Assembly (NCBI RefSeq): GCF_900101865.1
Contig: NZ_FNAH01000002.1
Span: 124,001 to 188,000, forward strand
DNA length: 64,000 nucleotides
Source of the DNA: Paracoccus isoporae
GTDB lineage: Bacteria > Pseudomonadota > Alphaproteobacteria > Rhodobacterales > Rhodobacteraceae
Reading direction: 5' to 3'
Positions 22,469 through 31,809 of this stretch are shown here, piece after piece; positions within the stretch are counted from its first letter, which is position 1; each line of letters begins with the position of its first letter. The position numbers and the translations under genes were made by a program. Under the pieces are notes generated by a model, which worked only from the letters and a program-made list of their open reading frames with translations, did not search any database and was not told the origin of the DNA.

Positions 22469-24866
22469 AACTGCCCTCCATCTGCCAAACTCGTTCCATG
22501 TAGTCACGCACCGAGCGGTCCGAGGAGAACCAGCCCATCCGCGCCGTGTTCAGCGCAGCCATCCGATTCCACTCCGCCCTGTCCCCGAATGAGGCATCTA
22601 TTCTGCGCTGAGTCGACAGGTAATCCGCAAAGTCCGAGCAGACGAGATAGCTGTCCCAGTTGGTCAGAATGTCCACCAGCCGTCCGTATCGCGCGGGATC
22701 GCCTCCGAATGTGCCGGTGGCGATCAGGCTGATCGCGCGGGACAATTCGGGCGATCCGGCAATGGCCTTGCGGGCATGGTCGGGCAGGGCGCGACGGGCC
22801 TCGACCTGTTGCGTCGTCATCCCGAACAGGAAGAAATTCTCAGGGCCCACATGCTCGCGGATCTCGACATTGGCGCCGTCGAGCGTGCCGATGGTCAGCG
22901 CGCCGTTCATCGACAGCTTCATGTTGCCGGTGCCGGACGCCTCTTTCCCGGCGGTCGAAATCTGCTCGGACAGATCGGCGGCCGGGATCAGCCGCACCGC
23001 CATCGAGACATTGTAGTTCGGCGGATAGACCACCATCAGCCGGCCCTTCATGGCCGGGTCGCTGTTCACCACCTGCGCCACGTCGTTGATGAGATGGATG
23101 ATCTCCTTGGCCACCGCATAGCCCGGCGCGGCCTTGCCGCCGAAGATCTTGACGCGCGGCTGCCACGCGGCCTCCGGGTTCTGCCGGATCGCATCCCAGA
23201 AGGCGATGGTTTCCAGGATGTTGAGAAGCTGGCGCTTATATTCGTGGATGCGCTTGATCTGCACGTCGAACAGCGCGTCGGGATCAGGCGTCAGTCCCAT
23301 CGTCTTGCCCAGCCAGTTCGACAGCGCCACCTTGCTGGTCCGCTTGGCGGCCGCATAGCGGTCCAGCCAGCCCGGATCCGAGACATGCGGCTCCAGCCCG
23401 GCGAGCTGGTCCAGGTGATCGACCCAGCCGGTCCCGCCAAGCGTCTCGGTGATGAGACCCGACAAGGCCGGGTTGGCCGAATACAGCCAGCGGCGCGGCG
23501 TGACCCCGTTGGTGACATTCACGATCCGGTCGGGATGCAGCGCGTTCAGATCGTGAAAGACCGAGTCCTTCATCAGGTCGGTATGCAGCGCCGAGACGCC
23601 ATTGACCTGCCCGGATTGCATGAAGGCCAGATTGCCCATCTGGATCTGGCCGTGATGGATCGCTGACAATTCCCACGGGCGCGACGGGTGGCGGCGCTTG
23701 TGGTGGTCGTCGATCCGCTCCACCAGGTCCATGTGGCGGGGCAGGACCTTGCGGAACAACCCCTCGGACCAGGATTCGAGCGCCTCGGGCAGAAGCGTGT
23801 GATTGGTGTAGTTCAACACCCGCACCGCCATGTCGGCCGCATCGTCGAAATCCTGCCCGAAATCGTCGATCAACACCCGCACCAGTTCGGCCCCGGAAAT
23901 GGCGGGATGGGTGTCGTTCATCTGGATCGCCACGCGATCTGGCAGTCGCGCGACCGGCTCGCCGCCTTGCGCGAAGCGGCGCATGATGTCTCGCACCGAG
24001 GCGGCGGTGAAGAAATATTCCTGCTTCAGCCGCAATTCCTTGCCGGCCTCGGTCGAATCGTCGGGGTAGAGCACGCGGGTGATGGTGCGGGCGAGCGACT
24101 CGGCGGCCGCCGCACCCACATATTCGCCGCGATTGAACCGGGCCAGATCGAACTCCTGCACCGGCTTGCCCGACCACAGGCGCAGCGTGTTGGCCCAACG
24201 CCCCCGCCAGCCGATGATCGGGGTGTCATAAGCGGCGGCGATGACGCTTTCGGCGGGATGCCAGATCTTCTTCGGCCCGTCCCCCTCGACCCAGCCGCCG
24301 AAGCCGATCTCGTAGGCAGCTTCGGGGCGCTCGAACTCCCACGGGTTGCGGGATTTCAGCCAGCTCTCGGCGGTCTCGACCTGCCGCCCGTGGTCGAAGC
24401 GCTGCCGGAACAGCCCGTGCTCGTAGCGCAGGCCGTAGCCATAGGCGGGGCAGCCCACCGTCGCCATGGATTCCATGTAGCACGCTGCCAGACGACCCAG
24501 CCCGCCATTGCCGAGTGCGGCCTCCGGCTCGTCGTGGATCACCTCGTCATAATCGACCCCGAAGCCACGCAGCGCCTCGCGCGCGGCGTTGTCCAGACCA
24601 AGATTGACAACCGAATCCTCTAGCAGCCGCCCGATCAGGAACTCCATCGACAGGTAATGCACCCGCTTCAGCCGACCGCCATAGGTCGCGCGGGTCGAGG
24701 CGAACCACGGCTCCACAATGCGGTCGCGCACCGCCAGCGACAGCGCCATGCGCCAGTCCTGCACGCTGGCATGGGCCGCATCCTTGCCGATGGAATAGGT
24801 CAGGTGGTCGGAGATCGACCGACCCAGATCTTTCGGGCTGGTGCTTCGCGGCGCGACTGTCATCAT
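22428..24866 (-). CDS. glgP: Glycogen/starch/alpha-glucan phosphorylase
   Basis: 812-residue GT35 phosphorylase releasing glucose-1-phosphate from glycogen ends. The pyridoxal-phosphate lysine is in [20 protein letters not shown], and [12 protein letters not shown] and [20 protein letters not shown] are family blocks. [14 protein letters not shown] with CGGAACG upstream sets the start. It heads the operon glgP-glgB-glgC-glgA-glgX-pgm, so breakdown and synthesis enzymes share one transcript; its 3' end overlaps glgB. Confidence 0.97.
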   Translation of the reverse strand: MMTVAPRSTSPKDLGRSISDHLTYSIGKDAAHASVQDWRMALSLAVRDRIVEPWFASTRATYGGRLKRVHYLSMEFLIGRLLEDSVVNLGLDNAAREALRGFGVDYDEVIHDEPEAALGNGGLGRLAACYMESMATVGCPAYGYGLRYEHGLFRQRFDHGRQVETAESWLKSRNPWEFERPEAAYEIGFGGWVEGDGPKKIWHPAESVIAAAYDTPIIGWRGRWANTLRLWSGKPVQEFDLARFNRGEYVGAAAAESLARTITRVLYPDDSTEAGKELRLKQEYFFTAASVRDIMRRFAQGGEPVARLPDRVAIQMNDTHPAISGAELVRVLIDDFGQDFDDAADMAVRVLNYTNHTLLPEALESWSEGLFRKVLPRHMDLVERIDDHHKRRHPSRPWELSAIHHGQIQMGNLAFMQSGQVNGVSALHTDLMKDSVFHDLNALHPDRIVNVTNGVTPRRWLYSANPALSGLITETLGGTGWVDHLDQLAGLEPHVSDPGWLDRYAAAKRTSKVALSNWLGKTMGLTPDPDALFDVQIKRIHEYKRQLLNILETIAFWDAIRQNPEAAWQPRVKIFGGKAAPGYAVAKEIIHLINDVAQVVNSDPAMKGRLMVVYPPNYNVSMAVRLIPAADLSEQISTAGKEASGTGNMKLSMNGALTIGTLDGANVEIREHVGPENFFLFGMTTQQVEARRALPDHARKAIAGSPELSRAISLIATGTFGGDPARYGRLVDILTNWDSYLVCSDFADYLSTQRRIDASFGDRAEWNRMAALNTARMGWFSSDRSVRDYMERVWQMEGSYEPAAKDAGRATG

Positions 24867-24885
24867 TGCGTTCCGTGGCTCACAG

Positions 24886-24901
24886 ATGTTAGCGGCAACA
24901 T
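24886..24901. promoter_or_regulatory. LacI-type operator in the glgP/alpha-glucosidase divergent region
   Basis: ATGTTAGCGGCAACAT has perfect ATGTT/AACAT arms around a central CG, the form of LacI/GalR-family operators. It lies in the only 86 bp separating glgP from the alpha-glucosidase gene. No LacI gene is adjacent; the one at 46807-47817 belongs to the inositol genes. A maltose/trehalose regulator elsewhere is a likely partner. Confidence 0.5.
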
Positions 24902-24952
24902 TAGGCCGCGTCCGCGGCGGGTTCAATGGTCTGATGTGCAGGTGAGGAGCGA

Positions 24953-26548
24953 ATGATGACGGATGAATGGTGGCGCGGCTCGGTGACCTATCAGGTTTAT
25001 CCGCGATCCTTCCAGGACAGCAACGGCGACGGAATCGGGGATCTGGCCGGGATCACGCAACGACTTCACCATGTTGCCGGATTGGGCGTTGATGCGGTGT
25101 GGCTGTCGCCGGTGTTCCGCTCGCCCATGGCGGATATGGGTTACGATGTTTCGGACTATACCGATATCGACCCGCTTTTCGGGTCGCTCGCGGATTTCGA
25201 CGCGCTTGTCGCGCGTGCGCACGAATTGGGCCTGAAGGTGATCATCGACCAGGTGCTCAGCCATTCCTCGGATCAGCATCCGTTCTTCGTCGAGAGCCGC
25301 AAGGGCCGCGACAACCCGAAATCCGACTGGTATGTCTGGGCGGATGCCAGGCCCGACGGGACGCCGCCGAACAACTGGTCGTCGGTCTTTGGCGGGTCGG
25401 CCTGGGAATGGGACGGGCATCGCAAGCAGTACTACCTGCATAATTTTCTGACATCGCAGCCGGACTTCAACTTTCACAACACGGAGGTTCAGGACTGGCT
25501 GCTGGAGACGATGCGGTTCTGGCTGGAACGCGGCGTGGACGGGTTCCGGCTGGATACGGTGAATTTCTATTTCCACGACGCGAAGCTGCGCAACAACCCG
25601 GCCCGCAAGGGCGAGGCGCAGGTGAACCCCTACGAGATGCAGCTTCACAAATTCTCCAAGACGCGGCCGGAGAATCTGGACTTCCTGGCAAGGATGCGGT
25701 CGCTCACCGATGAATACGGCGCCGCCATGGTCGGCGAGGTCGGCGATTCGACCCGCGCCGTCGAGATCATGGCCGAATACACCGCGGGCGAGACGCGGCT
25801 GCATCAGGCTTACAGCTTCGACATGCTCGGCCCCGAGTTCAGCCCGCGTCATTTCCGCACGCGGATCGAGCGGTTCTTCCGCGATGCGCCCGATGGCTGG
25901 CCGTGCTGGGCCTTCTCCAACCATGACGTGATCCGGCATCTGACGCGGTGGGAGGAATACGGTGCCGATCAGGACGCCCTCGCAAAGCTCTGCGCGGCGA
26001 TGCTGCTCTCCTTCCCCGGCTCGGTCTGTCTCTACCAGGGCGAGGAGCTGGGCCAGACCGAGACCGAGCTCGAATTCCACGAGCTGACCGACCCGCCGGG
26101 CATCCGCTTCTGGCCCGATTACAAGGGCCGCGACGGCTGCCGCACGCCGATGGTCTGGGACGGGAACGGCAATACATCGGGCGGGTTCTCCGAAGCCACG
26201 CCCTGGCTGCCGGTCAAGCCGCCGCAGCTTGCGCGCAATGTCTCGGCACAGGAGGAGAGCAGTTCGTCGGTGCTGCATTTCTATCGCCGGATTCTCGCGT
26301 TCCGCGCGGCCCAGCCGGCGCTGCGCGGGCGGGAGGTGGCGAAATTCTATCGCCGCCCGGACCCGGTCTTGATGTTTCAGCGCGGGGGTCTGATCTGCGT
26401 CTTCAACCTGGGGCCCGAGCCGGTGACGACGCGCCTGCCGCCCGGCGAGGCGCAGGCGCTGACCGGCCCGCATCAGGCGGCAGAACTGGCGAGGCGCGAC
26501 CTCTCGCTTGGCCCGAACGGGTTCGCGTTTGTGCAGACCGGCGAATGA
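24953..26548 (+). CDS. GH13 alpha-glucosidase (AglA-like)
   Basis: 531-residue cytoplasmic GH13 enzyme beginning WWRGSVTYQVYPRSFQDSNG, as in oligo-1,6-glucosidase/alpha-glucosidase proteins. The catalytic blocks are DQVLSHSS, GFRLDTVNFYFHD (nucleophile Asp), MVGEVGD (acid Glu) and FSNHDVIR. It probably hydrolyses imported maltose, sucrose or trehalose-like sugars to glucose. It diverges from glgP over a LacI-type site, so sugar supply and storage are probably co-regulated. AglA-type genes usually accompany aglEFGK transporters, which are absent here. Confidence 0.93.
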   Translation: MMTDEWWRGSVTYQVYPRSFQDSNGDGIGDLAGITQRLHHVAGLGVDAVWLSPVFRSPMADMGYDVSDYTDIDPLFGSLADFDALVARAHELGLKVIIDQVLSHSSDQHPFFVESRKGRDNPKSDWYVWADARPDGTPPNNWSSVFGGSAWEWDGHRKQYYLHNFLTSQPDFNFHNTEVQDWLLETMRFWLERGVDGFRLDTVNFYFHDAKLRNNPARKGEAQVNPYEMQLHKFSKTRPENLDFLARMRSLTDEYGAAMVGEVGDSTRAVEIMAEYTAGETRLHQAYSFDMLGPEFSPRHFRTRIERFFRDAPDGWPCWAFSNHDVIRHLTRWEEYGADQDALAKLCAAMLLSFPGSVCLYQGEELGQTETELEFHELTDPPGIRFWPDYKGRDGCRTPMVWDGNGNTSGGFSEATPWLPVKPPQLARNVSAQEESSSSVLHFYRRILAFRAAQPALRGREVAKFYRRPDPVLMFQRGGLICVFNLGPEPVTTRLPPGEAQALTGPHQAAELARRDLSLGPNGFAFVQTGE

Positions 26549-26787
26549 GGCGGCGCTGACGCATAGCGGCTCTTGTCAATAACTCGGCTTGTCAGCCTGC
26601 CGCTCAGCCCGCCGGTCGCGCCAGCGGCAGGCACGCGTCCGCCCGCCCCATGGCGGGCGCGTTCCGCGCCCACCCGGTCGGACGCTCACCGCTTAAGACA
26701 ACCCTTCTCGTTCTTCACCGGTGTCTCGACAGATGCTTTGGCGGAGCGACGTCATCACCTGCAATCGATTGTCTCTCCCGGCTCATG
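26549..26787. other. Intergenic region between convergent genes, with a strong hairpin
   Basis: 239 bp without a recognisable gene. CGCCCGCC-CCAT-GGCGGGCG at 26640-26659 is a perfect 8-bp stem-loop and may limit read-through from the alpha-glucosidase side; no T-run follows it. Confidence 0.45.
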
Positions 26788-26815
26788 AAAAAGGCGCGCG
26801 GAAAATCCGCGCGCC
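26788..26815 (-). terminator. Rho-independent terminator of the TonB-dependent receptor gene
   Basis: On the minus strand a perfect 10-bp stem (GGCGCGCGGA, positions 26793-26802 in plus-strand terms, paired with 26806-26815) closes a 3-nt loop and is followed by five T residues (26788-26792). It begins about 20 bp after the receptor stop codon. Confidence 0.85.
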
Positions 26816-26836
26816 CGTCTTCGCCTGTCAGCCCGA

Positions 26837-28864
26837 TCAGAAGGATTTCGACAGACCCAGCGTCACGGTGCGGCCCGGCGCATAGGCCGGCTCGATCAGG
26901 CTCGAGCCGCGCACGCGCTGCACATAGCTGGACCGCTCGTAATAGGTCTCGTCGAACAGGTTATCGACGCCGAGCCGCAGCTTGGTGCCCTCCATCTGCG
27001 CCGGGGTCCATTCGGCATAGGCGTTCACCACCGTGTAGCTGTCGTGATCGGCAAACCCCGCCTGCGTCATCTCGTCATCGGACAGCGTGCCGGCCCATTC
27101 CACGGTCGCCCCGACCATGAGGTTGTATTGCGGCAATTCCTGATCGACATAGAGCGTCGCCAGATCGCCGACCGGCATGAAGCTGCCGCCCCCGGGCAGG
27201 ACGACATCGCCATCCATGGTGACATCGGCCTTGGTGTAGGTCGCCCCGATCCGGCCGGTGTTCCAGTCATAGCTGGCGTTCAGCGTCACGCCCTTGCTGC
27301 GGCCCTCATCGGCATTCGTCAACAGCCCGGCCTGGGTGTCATACTCCGCCAGACCGTCCAGCCTGGTGTCGAAGAAGGTGATCCCGCCGCGCCAGTTCAG
27401 CCCGCTGGCGTTCAGGCCCAGCTTGTAATTTTCGGCTGTTGCGGGCTGGTAATCGGGGTCGGTTGCGAAGGCCGCGTCGCGGGCGTGGAGCAGGCCGTAT
27501 TCGCCCACGTCGAAGCCCAGCCAGGTGCGCGAGGCGCCGGCGAAGACCTCGAACATGTCGTTGACGCGATAGGACAGGGTCGCGTTGGCGCTCGCGCCGG
27601 TGTCGGTGAAGCGCTGGCTGTTCCAGTCGGTCAGGCGGTGACGGTCGAGCCGCATCCCGGTTGACAAATCGAAGCCGTTGGCGAACTCGAAGCGGCCCTG
27701 CGCGAAGGCACCGATTTGCAGCGTCGAGAAATTGCGGATACGCGGCTGCGCGGTCGAATGATCGCCGTAATTGTCGATGGCATAGTCGCTGTCGGAGAAG
27801 TCGATCCCGGTGGTGATGCTGCCCTGCGCGACGGTGAAGCGGTTCTGGATGACGCCGCCGAATTGATCGCGGTCCAGCACCATGTCTCCGTTGATCCGCC
27901 CATCGCCCCCTGCGAGATCGCCGAGCGAGTAATTCGGCCGCCAATACTCGGTGGAGCCGAGATAGAGCTTGGCCTCGGGATCCCAGAGATCGGTGGGATT
28001 GGTCGCCGTGTAGGTCAGGCTGAGCGTCTCGTTGTCGATGTCGAGCGGGTAGGTATTGCGGTCCACGGCGCGGGCGGGATCGGTCGAATACAGGTCCATG
28101 TTCATCTTGATGACCCGGTCGGCATCGTCCTGCGACCGCTCATAGGCCAGTTCGATCCGGCCGCCCTCGGCCTCGAAGCCCAGCTTGACGAGCGCACCCT
28201 GCGCGGCGGGGCTGGTGCCGTCCATGGTCAGCCCGTTCCCGGCCTCGTAATCGTCGCCGTCCTGGCCGTGGATCATCGCGAACCAGTCGAAGCCGCCCTG
28301 CGCGCCATAGCCTGCCAGGCTGGCCGAGACGCCGCGGCCATTGCTGCCCCAGGACAGCGCCGCACGTCCGCCGGTGCTGCGCCCGTCCTCCAGCAGATCC
28401 CGCGCGCCGAGGGTTTCATAGCGCACCGCGCCCGCCGCGGCGGCGAAGCCGGCATCGGCGGCGGCGGCCCCGGCCTCGACCTCGACGCGGCGGATGAAGG
28501 CCGGGTCGATCACGTTGGAGCCGGTATGGTGCCAGCTTTGCGGCCCCTGCGGCACGCCGTCCACGGTCACGGCCAGCTTCGACTGCTCGATCCCGAAGAC
28601 ATGGATGCGCTTGGACGGGCCGGCCCCGCCCGAGGCGGTGACGGCGGATTCGCGGGCGAAAAGTTCCGAGACATCGGCAGGTTGCAGGATCTCCACATCC
28701 TCCGCCGTGACCACGGCGCCGCCGGTGGATTCGATGTTCTCGGCCCCGTCCGCGACCAGGGTGATGGTGTTCAGCACGATCGGCGCGGCGGTTTGCGCCC
28801 AGCCGGTGCCGAGCAGCGCCAGGGTCGAGACCCCGGCCAGGGGGAGCAGTCTTGTCATCAACAT
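26837..28864 (-). CDS. TonB-dependent outer-membrane receptor
   Basis: 675-residue outer-membrane receptor: signal peptide MLMTRLLPLAGVSTLALLGT ending near GWAQ, a plug domain (ADVSELFARESAVTASGGAG, VFGIEQSKLAVTVDGVPQG) and a long beta-barrel ending in phenylalanine (LGLSKSF). DETYYERSSYVQRVRGSSL near the C-terminus is typical of siderophore/haem-type receptors. The substrate cannot be decided; iron-siderophore or haem uptake is most likely. GAGG lies six bases before the ATG. It stands alone, with no ABC importer, ExbBD-TonB or sensor genes beside it, and ends in a good terminator. Confidence 0.9.
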   Translation of the reverse strand: MLMTRLLPLAGVSTLALLGTGWAQTAAPIVLNTITLVADGAENIESTGGAVVTAEDVEILQPADVSELFARESAVTASGGAGPSKRIHVFGIEQSKLAVTVDGVPQGPQSWHHTGSNVIDPAFIRRVEVEAGAAAADAGFAAAAGAVRYETLGARDLLEDGRSTGGRAALSWGSNGRGVSASLAGYGAQGGFDWFAMIHGQDGDDYEAGNGLTMDGTSPAAQGALVKLGFEAEGGRIELAYERSQDDADRVIKMNMDLYSTDPARAVDRNTYPLDIDNETLSLTYTATNPTDLWDPEAKLYLGSTEYWRPNYSLGDLAGGDGRINGDMVLDRDQFGGVIQNRFTVAQGSITTGIDFSDSDYAIDNYGDHSTAQPRIRNFSTLQIGAFAQGRFEFANGFDLSTGMRLDRHRLTDWNSQRFTDTGASANATLSYRVNDMFEVFAGASRTWLGFDVGEYGLLHARDAAFATDPDYQPATAENYKLGLNASGLNWRGGITFFDTRLDGLAEYDTQAGLLTNADEGRSKGVTLNASYDWNTGRIGATYTKADVTMDGDVVLPGGGSFMPVGDLATLYVDQELPQYNLMVGATVEWAGTLSDDEMTQAGFADHDSYTVVNAYAEWTPAQMEGTKLRLGVDNLFDETYYERSSYVQRVRGSSLIEPAYAPGRTVTLGLSKSF

Positions 28865-29283
28865 GTCAGACCTCATTCATGGGGTGGTGATGGAGGGCTG
28901 CGTAGCTGGGGATAGTTGGCTGCGTTACCTGATTATTTTGGTCGGTTATCGGATGTGGCGGGGGTCAGCAATTGCTATGCGTGGCCTGATGGCGGGGCGA
29001 TGCAAATCTGCCACAGGCGGCGAAACGGCCCGTCACGGGGCGGACACCGCGCGTACACAGCGCGTACACCGAATGTGCACCGCCGCCGCCTCCGGCGCGG
29101 CCGACAATCGCGGCGCAGCCCGGCGATGCGGCGCGAGTTTGCAAATCCGGGCGACGACCGGGGCGGGTGACCACACCGGATGGTCGCTGCGCCGCGTCGA
29201 TGACGGGCAGGGCGGATCGGGGACAGGGTGCCCCGATCCTTTCCGCCCGGCTGGCGGGCGTGATCCGGTTCGGGGTGCGGCGC
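28865..29283. other. Intergenic region upstream of the TonB-dependent receptor
   Basis: 419 bp containing no convincing gene. It holds an AT-richer zone (28915-28980) suitable for the receptor promoter and a repeated element at 29053-29073 shared with the iolE-iolB gap (described separately). No obvious Fur or RirA box was recognised by eye. Confidence 0.5.
29053..29073 (-). repeat. 21-bp element, copy 1, upstream of the TonB-dependent receptor
   Basis: Read on the minus strand it begins TTCGGTGTACGCGCTGTGTA and ends with C. An identical 21-bp copy occurs at 58732-58752 upstream of iolB, in the same orientation relative to the downstream gene. It contains two GTGTAC half-sites 11 bp apart, one helical turn. 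Partial similarity continues for about 50 bp further downstream in both places. Confidence 0.6.
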
Positions 29284-30447
29284 TTACGCCGCCAGTTCGC
29301 GCATGACCGAGATCAGGTCGGACTTCCCCTCGAACCCGATGCCGGGCAGTTCGGGCATGGTGATATGGCCGTCCTGCACCTCCACCCCGTCGGGGAAGCC
29401 GCCATAGGGCTGGAACAGGTCGGGATAGCTTTCATTGCCGCCCAGACCCAGACCGGCGGCGATGTTCAGCGACATCTGGTGGCCGCCATGCGGGATGCAG
29501 CGGCGGCGCGACCAGCCGAGCTGGTCCAGCACCTCCAGCGTGCGCAGATATTCGACCAGCCCGTAGGACAGGGCGCAGTCGAATTGCAGCCAGTCGCGAT
29601 TCGGGCGCATCCCGCCATAGCGCAGCAGGTTGCGGGCGTCCTGATGCGAGAACAGGTTTTCGCCCGTCGCCATCGGGCCGGGATAGAACTCGGCCATCGC
29701 GGCCTGCAACTGGTAATCCAGCGGATCGCCGATCTCCTCATACCAGAACAGCGGATAGCCGCGCAGCATCTTGGCATAGGCGATGGCGGTTTCCAGATCG
29801 AAGCGGCCATTGGCATCGACGGCCAGTTGCGCCTCGGTGCCGATCTCGTCCAGCACCGCCTCGATGCGGCGCTGATCCTCTTCCAGTGGCGCGCCGCCGA
29901 TCTTCATCTTCACCACGTTATAGCCGCGGTCGAGATAGGAGCGCATTTCGCGGCGCAGCGCCCCGTCATCCTTGCCGGGATAGTAATACCCGCCCGCTGC
30001 GTAGACGAAGACGCGGGGATCGGCCTCCACCCCCTGCCGCTGGGCCAGCAGGCGGAACAGCGGCTGATCCGCGATCTTCGCGATGGCGTCCCAGACCGCC
30101 ATGTCGATCGTGCCGACCGCGACCGAGCGTTCGCCATGCCCGCCGGGTTTTTCATTCTGCATCATCGCCGCCCAGATCCTGTGGGCGTCGAGATTGCTGC
30201 CATCCTCGTTCAGCAGGCTATCGGGATCGGCCTGAAGGATGCGGTCGCGGAAGCGTTCGCGGATCAGCCCGCCCTGGCCGTAGCGGCCGTTTGAGTTGAA
30301 GCCGTAGCCGATCACCGGGCGCCCGTCGCGGGTCTGGTCGGTGACGACGGCGACGAGGCTGGCGGTCATTTTCGAGAAGTCGATATAGGCGTTGCGGATG
30401 GGCGAGGCGATGGGCTTGGTCACTTCGCGGATGTCGATGATGCGCAT
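29284..30447 (-). CDS. tarD: D(-)-tartrate dehydratase, enolase superfamily
   Basis: 387-residue enolase-superfamily dehydratase that turns D-tartrate into oxaloacetate. The sequence follows the Bradyrhizobium TarD pattern closely: MRIIDIREVTKPIASPIRNA, FVYAAGGYYYPGK, VVKMKIGGAP with the catalytic lysine, LAVDANGRF with a metal aspartate, and CIPHGGHQMSLNIAAGLGLG with the catalytic histidine. It sits beside a divergent LysR/Tct transporter/dehydrogenase group that forms the rest of a tartrate locus. Confidence 0.93.
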   Translation of the reverse strand: MRIIDIREVTKPIASPIRNAYIDFSKMTASLVAVVTDQTRDGRPVIGYGFNSNGRYGQGGLIRERFRDRILQADPDSLLNEDGSNLDAHRIWAAMMQNEKPGGHGERSVAVGTIDMAVWDAIAKIADQPLFRLLAQRQGVEADPRVFVYAAGGYYYPGKDDGALRREMRSYLDRGYNVVKMKIGGAPLEEDQRRIEAVLDEIGTEAQLAVDANGRFDLETAIAYAKMLRGYPLFWYEEIGDPLDYQLQAAMAEFYPGPMATGENLFSHQDARNLLRYGGMRPNRDWLQFDCALSYGLVEYLRTLEVLDQLGWSRRRCIPHGGHQMSLNIAAGLGLGGNESYPDLFQPYGGFPDGVEVQDGHITMPELPGIGFEGKSDLISVMRELAA

Positions 30448-30645
30448 GGGTGCGGTCCTTTCTGCGGGGCGCGGCGGATCTGGCGCGACGATAGGCTGCG
30501 CGCCCGCGGGTCAGTTCACGGGGTTCCGTCTCTCTCCTCCGACGGCGGCGCGCCTGTCGCGGAGGTCGCGACCGTCTTCCGGCAGCGCCGGATCCATCGC
30601 CGCGGGTTCTGGGCTATGCTTAATCTGCGTGGGCGCGGGGCGCAA

Positions 30646-31578
30646 TCAGGGGCACAGCTCCGCCTCGCTGAGCTGGAGGGGACGGGCCGCGTTCTGCACC
30701 CGGAGCCTGTCTGCCAGGAGATCGACGAAGACCCGGACCTTGGCAGTGAGATGGTGGCGTTCGGGATAGATGGCGGTGATGTTCGCGGTCTGGAAATGGC
30801 CCGGCAGCACTACGCGCAGACGGCCCGCGCGGACATGATGGGCGATGTCCCATTCCGAGCGCAGCATGATGCCGCGCCCGCCCAGCATCCATTCGCGCGC
30901 GATCTCTCCGTCATTGGTGCTGAGCGGGCCGCTGACCCGCGCCGAGGGGGCGATCTGGCGGTGGTCGTCGAATCGCCAGATGTCGTAGATGTCGTGTTCC
31001 TGGCGCAGCACGATACAGTCATGCCGCGCCAGCTCCTCCAGCGATTGCGGGGTGCCGTGACGGTCCAGATAGTCGGGCGCGGCGCACATGAATCTGCGGT
31101 TTCTCTGCAACAGGCGCTGGATCATGTTGCTGGAAGGCGGGTTGCCGAAGCGGATGCTGAGATCGAATCCCTGCTCGATCAGGTTGAGCGGCGCGTCGCT
31201 GACCACGAGCTGCACCTGAACGCCGGGATGGGCTTCGCAGAATGCCGAGACGGTGGGGGCGATATAGCCGCGGCTGAAGCCGAACGTGGCGTTGATCCGC
31301 AGCAGCCCGGTGGGGTTTTCGCGGCCGGCGCGCAGGCTGCCTTCCAGCTCCTCGATCTCGCCCAGAAGCCTGATCGCCTTGTCGAAATACGCCTCGCCCT
31401 CGCCGGTCAGGCTGACCCGGCGGGTGGTGCGGTTGAGCAGGCGCACGCCCAGCCGTTCCTCCAGCCGTGCCAGCCGGCGGCTGACCGCGGAGGCGGTGAC
31501 GCCGATGTCGCGCGCGGTGTCCACGAAGCTGCCGCGCCGGGCCAGGCGGACGAAGAAGTCGAGATCGCTTTCGCTCAT
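30646..31578 (-). CDS. LysR-family regulator of the tartrate/tricarboxylate locus
   Basis: 310-residue LysR protein: winged HTH in the first 65 residues (FFVRLARRGSFVDTARDIGV, then ASAVSRRLARLEERLGVRLL) and a periplasmic-binding-like effector domain (GLLRINATFGFSRGYIAPTV). It diverges from tctC across about 230 bp, the classic arrangement for control of a neighbouring transporter. The ATG at 31578 was used; an upstream TTG adds four residues. Inducer is likely tartrate or a related acid, by position only. Confidence 0.88.
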   Translation of the reverse strand: MSESDLDFFVRLARRGSFVDTARDIGVTASAVSRRLARLEERLGVRLLNRTTRRVSLTGEGEAYFDKAIRLLGEIEELEGSLRAGRENPTGLLRINATFGFSRGYIAPTVSAFCEAHPGVQVQLVVSDAPLNLIEQGFDLSIRFGNPPSSNMIQRLLQRNRRFMCAAPDYLDRHGTPQSLEELARHDCIVLRQEHDIYDIWRFDDHRQIAPSARVSGPLSTNDGEIAREWMLGGRGIMLRSEWDIAHHVRAGRLRVVLPGHFQTANITAIYPERHHLTAKVRVFVDLLADRLRVQNAARPLQLSEAELCP

Positions 31579-31809
31579 TGATGAATGCAACGCAATAATG
31601 ATGTTCCGGTTCTGAAATTACGGAGATCGCGGAAATAGTCTAGCCTGCGATTATCTGTCGCCGGGCCGATGGACATTTGCCGGCAGCCCCAACAGGCTGC
31701 GCTTGGTCCGGGGGGAGGATGCCGGATCGGCCGCCCTGCGCGGCCGGGCGGGCCCGGCGCCTGCCGGCGCGGGGAGAGCGCCGGGCGAACCAATGAGGAG
31801 GAGGACAGC

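Noticed and set aside
20417..22732. Open frame of about 770 codons opposite glgB
   Set aside because: Shadow of glgB; glgB has all GH13 catalytic motifs and a ribosome site.
22456..24926. Similar N-terminal codons (MNPPR) ahead of glgB and upstream of glgP
   Set aside because: The glgP copy needs a TTG start with no ribosome site; the shared dozen bases are probably coincidence.
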